A stretch of DNA of 64,000 bases, from contig NZ_CP024091.1 of assembly GCF_002736205.1 (NCBI RefSeq), positions 868,001 through 932,000 on the forward strand, written 5' to 3'. The notes beneath the pieces are model-generated. The model was given only the letters and a program-made list of their open reading frames with translations. It did not search any database and was not told where the DNA came from. The position numbers were made by a program, and so were the translations under genes. This DNA is from Pedobacter ginsengisoli (GTDB lineage: Bacteria > Bacteroidota > Bacteroidia > Sphingobacteriales > Sphingobacteriaceae). Numbering within the stretch: the stretch's first letter is position 1; each line of letters starts with the position of its first letter. Positions 8,161 to 16,876 of the stretch are shown piece by piece.

Positions 8161-8595
8161 ATGGCAACAACAAACACCTACCTGAACTTCAATGGGAATT
8201 GCGAGTCAGCATTTAACTTTTACAAATCTGTCTTCGGTGGGGAATTTACCTACATCGGACGTTTTGGCGAAATGCCCGAAACCGAAGAATACAAAGTGCC
8301 GGAAGCCGATAGAGGTAAAATCATGCATGTATCATTGCCAATAGGTGCTTCTATCCTGATGGGTAGTGATTGTGGAGGGGACTGGGCACCAACATTTGTG
8401 CTGGGAAATAATTTTTCTGTTTCTGTATCTGCAGATAGTAAAGAAGAAGCAGATCAAATTTTCAATGCTTTGGCAGTCGATGGAAAAATAACAATGCCAC
8501 TGGCAAATACATTTTGGGGAGATTATTTTGGGATGCTAACAGATCAGTTCGGGATAAACTGGATGATGAGTTACAACGAGCAAATCAAAAAATAG
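8161..8595 (+). CDS. VOC family (PhnB-like) protein
   Basis: A 144-residue protein of the vicinal oxygen chelate superfamily, PhnB-like branch. It shows TYLNFNGNCESAFNFYKSVF at the start, GGEFTYIGRFGEMP, the MHVSLPIGASILMGSD strand block, and FWGDYFGMLTDQFGINWMMS at the end, a typical closing motif. These are glyoxalase-fold proteins; PhnB-type members usually have no demonstrated enzyme activity. It is cytoplasmic and monocistronic with a recognisable promoter 33 bp upstream. Downstream it abuts an HD-domain remnant on the opposite strand. The ATG is the natural start for the family. Confidence 0.9.
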   Translation: MATTNTYLNFNGNCESAFNFYKSVFGGEFTYIGRFGEMPETEEYKVPEADRGKIMHVSLPIGASILMGSDCGGDWAPTFVLGNNFSVSVSADSKEEADQIFNALAVDGKITMPLANTFWGDYFGMLTDQFGINWMMSYNEQIKK

Positions 8596-8615
8596 CAAGA
8601 TAAATAAATCAGCAT

Positions 8616-8878
8616 ATAATAGATAAAAGTGTCACCAGCATCTATTTCTACAAGGTCGTGGATTATAGTACCATCTTCAATACCTTTAGTATGTCTATTG
8701 GAGCGTCAGAATGTTCTGCCAAAACAAGTGTCATCAATGCTAAATGCCAACTATGTTCTGCATCATTTTCATGTCTGTTGCTATTAAATAATTTAGTTCT
8801 GCGCTGAATATATTTTAGCTTGTCAAGCTCTTTGATAAATGCTACTTGTTGCAATAAATCGTGTATATTCTTACTTAT
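8616..8878 (-). pseudogene. HD-domain hydrolase remnant (HDDC2/YfbR-like), frameshifted and truncated
   Basis: Minus-strand sequence reads NIHDLLQQVAFIKELDKL, KYIQRRTKLFNSNRHENDAE and HSWHLALMTLVLAEHSDAP, the N-terminal half of HDDC2/YfbR-type 5'-deoxynucleotidases, including the first metal-binding His in AEHSWH. After KVLKMVL a stop occurs near 8664, but the shifted frame continues as IIHDLVEIDAGDTFIYY, which is the HD motif and its following Asp. The match ends about 8616, beside the end of the VOC gene, so roughly the C-terminal half is missing. No ATG is visible in frame at the start. The gene is dead by a frameshift plus deletion. Confidence 0.75.
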
Positions 8879-8968
8879 TAATCTTGTAGTAAATAATATT
8901 TATATGAAAATGTTAAAGTTAAGCAGCTTTAGCATAAATATGATATTTTGGATATTCAGTTAAATTGA

Positions 8969-10696
8969 CTACTTATTCCCAAATGCAAAATAAACTGAGG
9001 CTGGAGGAATCTCTTCTGAGTTAGAGAATGCCTTAAGATAAGCAGTTTTATATTTAGTTCTCTTCTTATCCTCATGGAGAACACTTAAACTTTGATATAA
9101 CCCCAGTAATGACCAGCCATTTCCCGGATTTAGTTCCAGATCCATTTTGTAAACCTTTATTGCAGTTGTTGGCTTTTTTAAACTTAAAAGGTAAGCTCCT
9201 AAAAATTGCCTTGCAGGAATCGGCCAATCCATTGGTTCGCTGTAAACCATTTCGTCCTCTATTTTTATAGCCTTATTGAGGCTGTTAATCCCTGCAGTAT
9301 TCCTTTTCTGATCAAATAAAATAGCGGCATTTAAAATGCCTTCCGCAATTTGTGCTGCTTGCAATGGAGTATTGAAAGGAATGTGTTTTATTTTTAAAAT
9401 TGGATCTGTTATTTTATTGCGTAACAGAATAAGCTGCCCGTATGCTAAATCCCGTTTTCCCGTATACACATATGCCAGTCCTTTCGCAAAATTGTCCAAT
9501 ATCCCCGCGTATACCCAACGGTCATTTAGCTGAACAGTATCCTTTAATAGCTCATCCCATTTACCAAGTCTTACCATTGTAAAAACCGGCATCATATATA
9601 AATATTGAGCATAGGTATCTTCATAAGTTGGCCCCACACTTTTTCTACACCTAAAGGCGTATTGTATTCCCTTGGTGTACATTCCACCTGTCAAGGCGCA
9701 AAAAGTCTGTACTGCAAAATAGTGTGAAGAATGTTTGTTAAGTGAAAGATGTCTGGCAAGCGAATCATAACGCATTAGGCTCGCGTCAGCACTGTCATTG
9801 GCGGTTACACCTAATGCGTATAAGCCGTTTCTTTGATACACATGGCTAGACATGTGAACCATATGAGCCACGCCCGGAAATAGATCTTTCAGTAGCTGCG
9901 CATTGGGAAGTGTTTGCTCCGGCTTACGCGAAGCTTCCATTAGATGTATATAATAGTGTAAAGCAGCAGGATGCTTTGGGTTTTTCTGCAGTATATTTTC
10001 ACACAAACTGACCACTTCAGGTGTCCATCCCTTTGCTGACCCATCGTTATTCCAAAAGTTCCAGGGATGAATTAGCATCACTGCGTCTATAAATAGTGCC
10101 TTTATGTCTGCATCCTGTGGATATGAGGAAATAAGCGTTCTCATGCCCTGTGCATATAACTCGTTCAGTTTTGTTTTTATGGTATCCGTTTCTGATGACG
10201 GATACCTCAGGTTCATAACTTTAAGCAGGTTGCGCTCTTTTACAGATGCGCTGCCAGCTGATTGATTCATTAATTTTAGTACCTCCTGTATATTCTTAGG
10301 GATAGTGTAATTGTGGGCAGAATTATAGTAGGGCCCCATTGCCAATGCTTGTCCCCAATAAGCCATAGCACAATTCTGATCAAATCTAGCTGCCTCTTTA
10401 AAGGAAGCTAAGGCTTCCTTCATATGGTAACTATAATACATAGTTAATCCCTGATTAAAATAAATCTGCGCACTATCATTCGTCGTGGATATTTGGTAGG
10501 AATAATTTCCCCAATCGGGCAAATGCATAATAAACTTGCCGTTTTCTGTTGTCCTAATACTTTCTGTGGGAGACAAGGAACCACAAGTCGCTACAGTTGT
10601 TTTGCTGTAATCCAATAGATATGAAGGCTTTTGGGTATATTTATCACTGCCAGAAAAGAAGAGGCCGCAAATAAAAAGCAGAATTATCGTTTTCAT
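8969..10696 (-). CDS. Secreted tetratricopeptide repeat protein, copy 1
   Basis: A 575-residue protein with an N-terminal hydrophobic export segment (MKTIILLFICGLFFSGS) and several TPR-like helical pairs. YFNQGLTMYYSYHMKEALAS and AMAYWGQALAMGPYYN mark the first repeats. A His-rich centre contains HPAALHYYIHLMEASRKPEQ and MVHMSSHVYQRNGLY. A paralogue of almost equal length lies at 27598-29328 and shares these blocks. Known relatives are annotated only as TPR repeat proteins. The gene is monocistronic on the minus strand. The repeated His positions could form a metal site or active centre; this is inference. No lipobox Cys is present, unlike the paralogue. Confidence 0.8.
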   Translation of the reverse strand: MKTIILLFICGLFFSGSDKYTQKPSYLLDYSKTTVATCGSLSPTESIRTTENGKFIMHLPDWGNYSYQISTTNDSAQIYFNQGLTMYYSYHMKEALASFKEAARFDQNCAMAYWGQALAMGPYYNSAHNYTIPKNIQEVLKLMNQSAGSASVKERNLLKVMNLRYPSSETDTIKTKLNELYAQGMRTLISSYPQDADIKALFIDAVMLIHPWNFWNNDGSAKGWTPEVVSLCENILQKNPKHPAALHYYIHLMEASRKPEQTLPNAQLLKDLFPGVAHMVHMSSHVYQRNGLYALGVTANDSADASLMRYDSLARHLSLNKHSSHYFAVQTFCALTGGMYTKGIQYAFRCRKSVGPTYEDTYAQYLYMMPVFTMVRLGKWDELLKDTVQLNDRWVYAGILDNFAKGLAYVYTGKRDLAYGQLILLRNKITDPILKIKHIPFNTPLQAAQIAEGILNAAILFDQKRNTAGINSLNKAIKIEDEMVYSEPMDWPIPARQFLGAYLLSLKKPTTAIKVYKMDLELNPGNGWSLLGLYQSLSVLHEDKKRTKYKTAYLKAFSNSEEIPPASVYFAFGNK

Positions 10697-10944
10697 AAGA
10701 TTGGCATTAAGATTAATCAGCTACAATTAATTAAAGCTCAATTAAATATACCATTTTTGGAGATCTTTTTTGCTGTTTTTCAGCTTTAAGAAAAGGTTTA
10801 TTTGGTGACTGTTAGCTCGCTTTATGATTTATCCATCAGTGTAATCCAGGTTTTTACCATCAAAAATCCTTAACTATCTGCTATGCTCGGAGTGGAAAAG
10901 CGAGATTTTGTGGGGTGTCTATGACCATTAAAGGCACTCTAGCA

Positions 10945-10957
10945 ACCCCTAAGGGGT
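10945..10957 (-). terminator. Short GC hairpin after the PQQ dehydrogenase gene
   Basis: acccc / ggggt arms with a 3-base loop lie just past the stop of the minus-strand PQQ-dehydrogenase gene, which ends at 10966. There is no clear T-run, so it is only a weak terminator candidate. Confidence 0.3.
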
Positions 10958-10965
10958 ATTGTCGG

Positions 10966-12165
10966 TTATTGTTTAGATATCTTATATAATTTACCGCTAT
11001 CTGTTGCTGCGTAAATAGCACCATCTTTACCGTTAGCCATACAGCGCCAGCGTTCGTTTTTATCGGAAAGCAAACGTTCTTCGCCTACAACTTTGTTGTT
11101 TTTTATAACCAAACGAATAATATGCTGTCCACTTAATCCACCTACAAAAAGATTGTTTTTCCATTCAGCTATGTTGCCTGTGTAAAACATCATGCAACCT
11201 GGCGAGATAACTGGATCCCAATAGTAAACAGGCTGCACAGTACCTTCTTTTTGTTGTATACCATCATAAACCTTTTGGCCGCCGTATTCAATACCATAAG
11301 TCACATAAGGCCAGCCATAGTTGGCTCCTGGTTTAATCAAATTGATTTCATCGCCACCGCGAGGACCAAACTCTGTCTCCCAAAGGTCACCATTTATTGG
11401 GTTAATTGAAAGTCCATCCGGGTTACGAAAGCCATATGCATAAATCTCAGGCTTTGCATCTGCACGGCCTATAAATGGGTTACCTGCAACCGGTTTACCG
11501 TCTTTGGTAATATGGATAATTTTACCAGTGGTTGCATTTAAATCCTGTGCTTTCTCGCGAATGTCATTTGATTGACGATCACCCGAACTGATGAAGATAT
11601 TGCCCTGTTTATCAAATACCAAGCGTGAACCAAACTGACCAGCACCTTTAAAGCGCGGACTGGCTTCGAATATTACACTTACGTTTTCCAGCTTTGTTTC
11701 ATCGGCTGATAATTTGCCTTTAGCTACCGCTAATGTTGCTCCTTCACCTGGTTGTGCGTAGGTCCAGTAAACCATGCGATTTTTGGCAAAATCAGGGTCA
11801 ATGTTTATATCTAGTAAACCTCCCTGTCCCTGAAATTGTACTTCCGGGAAACCAGTGATGGTTTTGTCAATTTTACCTGCAGTTGTTAATATTTGCATAG
11901 CTCCAGGCTTACTGCTGATTAGTAAACGGCCGTCGGGTAAAGCGTGCATACCCCAAGGGCCATTTAGTTCGGTGCTGATAACTTTAATAGTATATGGAGT
12001 TTTGGTTTTAACGCTACCAATACGGGTTTGTCCGGCAAACGCAGGCTTATAGTCGGTATTAGCCTTATTTTTTTCAACCGGTTTGCCGGTTTGTGCCATA
12101 CTGCATACGGTTAATGATAAAAGTGTGATGCTTAGGGCTACCGGTTTATAAATTTTTGAAAACAT
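10966..12165 (-). CDS. PQQ-dependent sugar dehydrogenase (YliI-like)
   Basis: A 399-residue exported protein with a signal peptide (LSITLLSLTVCSMAQ, cleavage near residue 24) and a six-bladed propeller of the glucose/sorbosone dehydrogenase family. GPWGMHALPDGRLLIS opens the propeller; FGSRLVFDKQGNIFISSGDR, GFRNPDGLSINPINGDLWET and FGPRGGDEINLIKPGANYGW are signature blocks for soluble aldose dehydrogenases that oxidise sugars with PQQ in the periplasm. The position before FGSR, a His in soluble glucose dehydrogenase, is Gln177 here. It stands alone, with a short GC hairpin after the stop. Substrate unknown. Confidence 0.88.
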   Translation of the reverse strand: MFSKIYKPVALSITLLSLTVCSMAQTGKPVEKNKANTDYKPAFAGQTRIGSVKTKTPYTIKVISTELNGPWGMHALPDGRLLISSKPGAMQILTTAGKIDKTITGFPEVQFQGQGGLLDINIDPDFAKNRMVYWTYAQPGEGATLAVAKGKLSADETKLENVSVIFEASPRFKGAGQFGSRLVFDKQGNIFISSGDRQSNDIREKAQDLNATTGKIIHITKDGKPVAGNPFIGRADAKPEIYAYGFRNPDGLSINPINGDLWETEFGPRGGDEINLIKPGANYGWPYVTYGIEYGGQKVYDGIQQKEGTVQPVYYWDPVISPGCMMFYTGNIAEWKNNLFVGGLSGQHIIRLVIKNNKVVGEERLLSDKNERWRCMANGKDGAIYAATDSGKLYKISKQ

Positions 12166-12277
12166 AATTCGATTTGGATAAATATCATGTAAGTTACAAT
12201 CTTTCTAGCTTTATGTTTGAATACAACATGTTTTTTACAGTAATTCTTCCTTTAAAATACAATACCTGATGGGAAAT

Positions 12278-13039
12278 TTAAATAATCTTGTTACTAACCG
12301 TATAAGAAAGCGCTTCTACGATATTATTTACACCTAAACGTTCAAAAATTCGTCTTCGGTAATATTTTACAGTATCAGGAGAAACAAAGATTCTTTCTGC
12401 AATTTCGCTAATTGTTAATCCTTGTGCATGCAAACGCAATATCTCTATCTCTCTTTTTGTAAGTTTTGGTTTCTCTTTTTTGTACCAAATACTATTTTTT
12501 ACATTTAGTTCCCAGGTTTCATCAGTTCCCTGTTTATGAATATAAACATTCCCCGCATTTTTATGGTGAGAAATCGAAACTATGCACATCGCTTTCCACA
12601 ACTGCTCATCGGTTGTTAAAAACAAAGGAGTAAGCTTATGATTGATCAGAACATGTTTACCATCCTTATTAATCAAATGGAAATCGTAAGTTATACTGTA
12701 CAATTTTTTTGCATTGCCCGGCAATTTTTTATAAAAGTCAAAACCGGCGTTATTAATCAGATCCAATAGTTCCAAATCACCCTCAGGAACATTTCTAAAA
12801 TAGAAGTCATAGCCCATATTCAATACTTCCTTAGAAGAATGCCCACATAAAAATAGTGGATTTTCTGAAACGTATTCAAACCCCATCTTTTCATAATCAA
12901 TAACATATATACTTTCATAGGTTAACCTTGCAAAAGATTTTACAACATCCAAATAATGCTGCTGTTGAAGATGATCCTCTTTTGTTACTTCTCTGACTTT
13001 ATTCTTTGTAAGTAGGCTTGAATTAATGTTGTTTTTCAT
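12278..13039 (-). CDS. LuxR family HTH regulator with PAS-like sensor domain
   Basis: A 253-residue cytoplasmic regulator. The C-terminal 60 residues form a GerE/LuxR HTH: KLTKREIEILRLHAQGLTIS then AERIFVSPDTVKYYRRRI. The N-terminal part (about 35-170) contains FARLTYESIYVIDYEKMGF and HLINKDGKHVLINHKLTPLF, which resemble a PAS-like sensor as in other Bacteroidota LuxR proteins. No receiver domain is present, so it is not a response regulator. A 10-bp perfect inverted repeat lies 22-45 bp upstream of its start, a candidate autoregulatory site. The target genes are not evident; the divergent DUF3667 gene is the nearest neighbour. Confidence 0.82.
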   Translation of the reverse strand: MKNNINSSLLTKNKVREVTKEDHLQQQHYLDVVKSFARLTYESIYVIDYEKMGFEYVSENPLFLCGHSSKEVLNMGYDFYFRNVPEGDLELLDLINNAGFDFYKKLPGNAKKLYSITYDFHLINKDGKHVLINHKLTPLFLTTDEQLWKAMCIVSISHHKNAGNVYIHKQGTDETWELNVKNSIWYKKEKPKLTKREIEILRLHAQGLTISEIAERIFVSPDTVKYYRRRIFERLGVNNIVEALSYTVSNKII

Positions 13040-13060
13040 TAGTGATTAGTGGCTAATAAC

Positions 13061-13084
13061 AAAACTACACTTTAGTGTAGTTTT
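13061..13084. promoter_or_regulatory. 10-bp inverted repeat upstream of the LuxR gene
   Basis: aaaactacac / gtgtagtttt are perfect arms with a ttta loop. It sits in the divergent region between the LuxR gene and the DUF3667 gene, 22 bp upstream of the LuxR start. Operator for the LuxR protein is the favoured reading; a related half-site, gtagtttttacac, occurs about 40 bp further along. Confidence 0.45.
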
Positions 13085-13217
13085 TGAGAATTCTTTTGTG
13101 TTCATTTTTGTATATAGTAGTTTTTACACAGCTAGTAGAAGGGCTTCCTAAGATTATGGATTGGTGGCAATTATACCGGAAACGCAATAACAACCAAAAT
13201 ACAGAAAGAAAAAACAG

Positions 13218-13937
13218 ATGACGAATTGTAAAGCTTGCAACATCGAATTAACTTCAAAATATTGTCCAAACTGTGGACAATCCAGCCAGCTTAAAAGAAT
13301 TGATGGGCATTACATCATTCATGAGATTGAACACGTTTTGCATTTTGAACGTGGGATTTTATACACTATAAAAGAACTCATAGTAAATCCAGGACAAAAC
13401 GTAAGAAATTATCTTTCAGAAAACAGAAGCCGACTTGTCAAACCAATAATTTTCATCATTGTTACTTCTCTTGTCTATTCAACATGCAGCAATTTTTTCC
13501 ATCTCGAAGATGGTTATATAAGGTATTTTGATAGCAATAAATCTACAACAAGTACAATTTTTGAATGGGTACAGGGACACTATGGCTATGCGAATATCAT
13601 CATGGGTATTTTTATTGCATTATGGACAAAGCTATTTTTTAGAAAATATAAATTAAACATCTTTGAAATTCTCATACTTCTTTGCTTTGTGATTGGAATG
13701 GGAATGTTAATTTATTCCGTTTTTGCAATTATTCAAGGTTTAACACATTTTAAAGTAATGCAAATTGCAGGCATTGTTGGGTTTGTTTATACGACTTGGG
13801 CAATTGGACAATTTTACGAAAAGGAAAAAGTTATCAATTATGTTAAAGCATTTTTTGCTTACATTTTAGGTATGATCACTTTTGCATTGACAGCAATAAT
13901 AATTGGAATAATAGTAGATATCGTAATTAAACATTAG
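13218..13937 (+). CDS. DUF3667 membrane protein with zinc ribbon
   Basis: A 239-residue protein beginning with a zinc ribbon (CKACNIELTSKYCPNCGQSS, four Cys in two CxxC pairs). Then come the DUF3667 block (HEIEHVLHFERGILYTIKEL, NPGQNVRNYLSENRSRLVKP) and four hydrophobic segments in the C-terminal 150 residues. The family is common in Bacteroidota, and its function is unknown. The zinc ribbon would face the cytoplasm. A 60-residue membrane gene follows after four bases, probably on the same transcript. The ATG at 13218 gives the normal family start. Confidence 0.88.
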   Translation: MTNCKACNIELTSKYCPNCGQSSQLKRIDGHYIIHEIEHVLHFERGILYTIKELIVNPGQNVRNYLSENRSRLVKPIIFIIVTSLVYSTCSNFFHLEDGYIRYFDSNKSTTSTIFEWVQGHYGYANIIMGIFIALWTKLFFRKYKLNIFEILILLCFVIGMGMLIYSVFAIIQGLTHFKVMQIAGIVGFVYTTWAIGQFYEKEKVINYVKAFFAYILGMITFALTAIIIGIIVDIVIKH

Positions 13938-13941
13938 ACCT

Positions 13942-14124
13942 ATGAACAATAAAAAAGGACCAACATTTCTGTTTGCAATTATAGCAATCATTTTAGGATG
14001 GACTCTATATAAGCAATTCGATTTTGAAAATTTGAAATTTGAAAAGCCAGCACTAGCCATTTTATATACATTAACCTTTTTAGTGTCTGTTTACTTTCTT
14101 ATTAAGAATTTTAGAGAAAAATAA
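13942..14124 (+). CDS. Small two-helix membrane protein
   Basis: A 60-residue protein with two hydrophobic segments, TFLFAIIAIILGWTLY (about 8-23) and ALAILYTLTFLVSVYFLI (about 37-54), and a basic C-terminal tail. It starts four bases after the DUF3667 stop and is likely cotranscribed with it. No family is recognised. Codon use and composition resemble the neighbour. It may be an accessory subunit of the DUF3667 protein, by position only. Confidence 0.6.
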   Translation: MNNKKGPTFLFAIIAIILGWTLYKQFDFENLKFEKPALAILYTLTFLVSVYFLIKNFREK

Positions 14125-14266
14125 TAGTAGCCAACTATTAAATAAGGTCTTCCAGACTGAAGAACCCTGAACAAATTGACACTTTTCACTATTTAAAAAT
14201 CATTCGCAAATTCATGATTCTCCATTGTAAGTAAGCGCAATTTGTTCAGGATATATATAGCAACCT

Positions 14267-15151
14267 TTAAAAGTGAACCACGGCAGTATCAATCAACCAT
14301 TTATCATTAATTGTTACACTAAAACTTGTTGAGGCAGATGGAACAAGTAATTTTCCTTTAACTATTGTTCGCTTATTTCTGTAAATCGGTACATTCATCA
14401 TTTTTCTTACTCCACCGCCTCTTATTTCAATTAGAATTGGTTTCTCTGTTCTCAAAATGTATATACTGATTGGGCCATTCGCATTGCTTACTTCATAGCC
14501 TGCATTGTTATCTATAGTGCCGAATGTTTTTTGCGTATCTAAAGTAAATCCTGTTGCTTCTAAATTAACATCAACAATAAAGTCTTCAACATCTTCAACA
14601 ATAACTTCAAGTTTCCCTACAACTCTCTGTAAGGTTAAACTTACTACCTGATTGCCACTTACACTAACTCTTGACCTTGCGTAAAAAGTATCATCAGTTT
14701 TATAATGTTTATCTGCCATAGTAGAGTTTGGTTGCCAGTACTGCATGTTCGCCTCAGAAAGAGGTAAAAGGATAGGAACCTCATTGTCCCTATAATACTT
14801 ATTAATCCCAAAAAGTGTTTTAGAAGCAACCGCTATGAATATGTATTCACCAATAGGCAAATCGAAGTATATTTCGCCCATGCCCGGTAATTCGCTGGTT
14901 TGTGTTGCCCTGTAATATTCGTTACCCGTTTCAGCATTAAAAATGACGTAGGTTATCTGATTTACTAAATTCTCTATCGGAGTAACCAATGGAATGGATT
15001 CTGTTTCATTCGAACTGGATTCCTTCTTAAGGGAAACACCTATGCTATATTTTTTTTTATTGGATTCAGGAGCTTTCTCCTCGTTTTTTTTATTGCATGC
15101 TGATAACAAAAGGATGCAAGTAATTGATAAGATAAACGTTAATTTTTTCAT
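14267..15151 (-). CDS. Lipoprotein resembling Mfa2/FimB fimbrial anchor subunits
   Basis: A 294-residue lipoprotein: the signal peptide MKKLTFILSITCILLLSAC has a lipobox ending at Cys19, followed by a charged Lys/Glu-rich linker. The body contains ITYVIFNAETGNEYYRATQT, FDLPIGEYIFIAVASKT and a later VGKLEVIVEDVED, the two-sandwich beta pattern seen in FimB/Mfa2-type fimbrial anchors of Bacteroidota. No fimbrilin subunit gene is nearby, so the role is uncertain; it may be a stand-alone surface lipoprotein. It is monocistronic, convergent with the DUF3667 pair. The assignment is by pattern of strands rather than firm homology. Confidence 0.45.
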   Translation of the reverse strand: MKKLTFILSITCILLLSACNKKNEEKAPESNKKKYSIGVSLKKESSSNETESIPLVTPIENLVNQITYVIFNAETGNEYYRATQTSELPGMGEIYFDLPIGEYIFIAVASKTLFGINKYYRDNEVPILLPLSEANMQYWQPNSTMADKHYKTDDTFYARSRVSVSGNQVVSLTLQRVVGKLEVIVEDVEDFIVDVNLEATGFTLDTQKTFGTIDNNAGYEVSNANGPISIYILRTEKPILIEIRGGGVRKMMNVPIYRNKRTIVKGKLLVPSASTSFSVTINDKWLIDTAVVHF

Positions 15152-15452
15152 GGCTTTTTTACGATGAAATTACTTAACGTTATAAGAAAAAAAATGCTGG
15201 TTTTATGATTGTGTAGTGAATTGTGCATCAAGTTGTGCAAACACCACATTGATGTGTGTAATTTATTTTACAATCTATGTGTCAGATTTTTAGAAAATTG
15301 AAAATGACATGGCAATCATAAAAAGAAATATCTAGCATGGATTAATCATTTTCACAAAATATTTTTACCGTTATTTTATTGAAAAAAGTTAACTTAGAGT
15401 CATTACAATACGATTCCAAAATTATTAGTTAATTATCCCTAACTGCTAATCT
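15152..15452. promoter_or_regulatory. Divergent upstream region of the exopolysaccharide operon
   Basis: A 301-bp AT-rich gap between the minus-strand lipoprotein gene and the response regulator operon. It contains a cluster of TGTG-type words: tgtgtagtg at 15210-15218, ttgtgcatc, gttgtgcaaac and gatgtgtgtaattt. The word tgtgtagtg recurs at 24206-24214 in front of the second MBOAT gene. No full TAnnTTTG promoter could be fixed. Confidence 0.35.
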
Positions 15453-15815
15453 ATGAAAATTTTAATTGCTGAAGATGATGAGCTTATGCTCAGGACTTTA
15501 GAATTCCGTTTAAAAAAAGATGGCCATCAGCTTATCCTTGCGAGAGACGGTAGGGAAGCTGTAGAAAAAATAGATCAGTTTTTACCTGACCTGGTGATTT
15601 CAGATATAATGATGCCATATCTTTCCGGGCTGGAGGTGGTAGCCGCACTCAGAGAAAAATATCAGACACCTATTATTGTGCTTTCTGCCATGGGGCAGGA
15701 GGATATTGTACTTGAAGCATTTCGATTGGGAGCCGACGATTTTATTACCAAACCTTTTAGCCCTAATGAGCTTTCAGTCAGAATAAAAAGATTTACGCTT
15801 GTCCCCTTGAGATGA
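15453..15815 (+). CDS. Single-domain response regulator (receiver only)
   Basis: A 120-residue receiver domain without an output domain. The acidic pocket AEDDE, phospho-acceptor Asp51 in DLVISDIMMP, Ser/Thr switch in IVLSAMG and Lys in FITKPFSPNEL are all present, so it should be phosphorylatable. The gene starts the plus-strand exopolysaccharide operon and overlaps the HEAT gene by four bases (gATGA). The likely partner kinase is encoded at 22762-23970. With no DNA-binding part, it may act by protein contact, perhaps on the HEAT protein or the glycosyltransferase, as CheY-type regulators do. This is inference. Confidence 0.9.
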   Translation: MKILIAEDDELMLRTLEFRLKKDGHQLILARDGREAVEKIDQFLPDLVISDIMMPYLSGLEVVAALREKYQTPIIVLSAMGQEDIVLEAFRLGADDFITKPFSPNELSVRIKRFTLVPLR

Positions 15816-16876
15816 TATTTTTTGAAGCGCTTTTAATATTCTTTTTCGGTGCAGCTATTTTTTTAATCCTTTTCATGACAATTTACTTGCTAATCAGGAA
15901 AAAATGGAGAAGAAAATATACCAAATGGAACAGTATGATTGATTTGTTGCTGAGAAAGGCCATTTTTTTCGAGGAAAATGGGAATGACGATGATCAAGTG
16001 ATACCTGTTACCTCACGTTTAAAAGCTAATTTAAAGAACAGTAGGTTTAGAGCACAACTAACTAAGAAGATTACGGCAGCAAAAAAGAATATGTCGGGTC
16101 AGGCCGGGCAAAATATAAAGAAACTGTTTCTCCAACTGCACTTGGACGAGAATGCTATTAATCTTATTGATAGCGGTAAGTGGCACCTAATGGCGATTGG
16201 GATTCAGCAGATTGGTACAATGGAACTCAAGGAGCATCTTACTAAAATATACAGGTTTACAAATAATAAAAATGAGCTGGTCAGAGCAGAGGCACAGCTG
16301 GCAGTGCTTAACCTTTTCGGGTTTGAGGGTCTTCGTTTTTTGGATGTGATTTCTTACCAGCTTTCCGAATGGCAACAGATGAAATTGCTTAAAGAGCTAT
16401 CCGTTATTCGACATGTAAATTTAACTGGGATAGATAAATGGCTTAAATCGGATAACCCCAGTGTTGTTATATTCGCACTAAAACTTGCCCGTAATTATCA
16501 TCATTTTGAACTTTATGGAGATATTGTCAATTGTCTCGAACATCCCGAATCAACTGTTAGGGCGCAAGCCATTTCCACACTAACAGAAATCTATACCGAG
16601 GGAACATCAGAGAAGTTATTAGACAGGTTCGAATTGGAAGAATACAATAACCAGTTGGCTATTTTAAAAGCAGTAAAAAAAGTTGGTGATGATGCCGACC
16701 TGCCAAGATTGCAAAGCTATTTAACTACAGATGATTTTGAAATGAAATTATCTGTAGTCCGGGCAATAGCCAATGTTAGTGAAGCTGGCGTAGAATTATT
16801 GATGAACGATGCGAAGTCAGATTCGTATCCATTAAACGAAATGCTTACTCAAATAAAAAGTGAAATTAAAGCATGA
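15812..16876 (+). CDS. Membrane-anchored HEAT-repeat protein
   Basis: A 354-residue protein with one strong N-terminal transmembrane segment (IFFFGAAIFLILFMTIYLLI, about residues 9-28), a basic stretch KKWRRKYTKW and a long helical cytoplasmic part. ELVRAEAQLAVLNLFG, PESTVRAQAISTLTEIY and DDFEMKLSVVRAIANVS are HEAT-like units in about residues 130-340. It overlaps the response regulator gene and the glycosyltransferase gene by four bases each, so all three are translationally coupled. Such repeats usually mediate protein-protein contact, so it is a candidate scaffold linking the regulator to the synthase. Not recognised as a named family. Confidence 0.82.
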   Translation: MIFFEALLIFFFGAAIFLILFMTIYLLIRKKWRRKYTKWNSMIDLLLRKAIFFEENGNDDDQVIPVTSRLKANLKNSRFRAQLTKKITAAKKNMSGQAGQNIKKLFLQLHLDENAINLIDSGKWHLMAIGIQQIGTMELKEHLTKIYRFTNNKNELVRAEAQLAVLNLFGFEGLRFLDVISYQLSEWQQMKLLKELSVIRHVNLTGIDKWLKSDNPSVVIFALKLARNYHHFELYGDIVNCLEHPESTVRAQAISTLTEIYTEGTSEKLLDRFELEEYNNQLAILKAVKKVGDDADLPRLQSYLTTDDFEMKLSVVRAIANVSEAGVELLMNDAKSDSYPLNEMLTQIKSEIKA

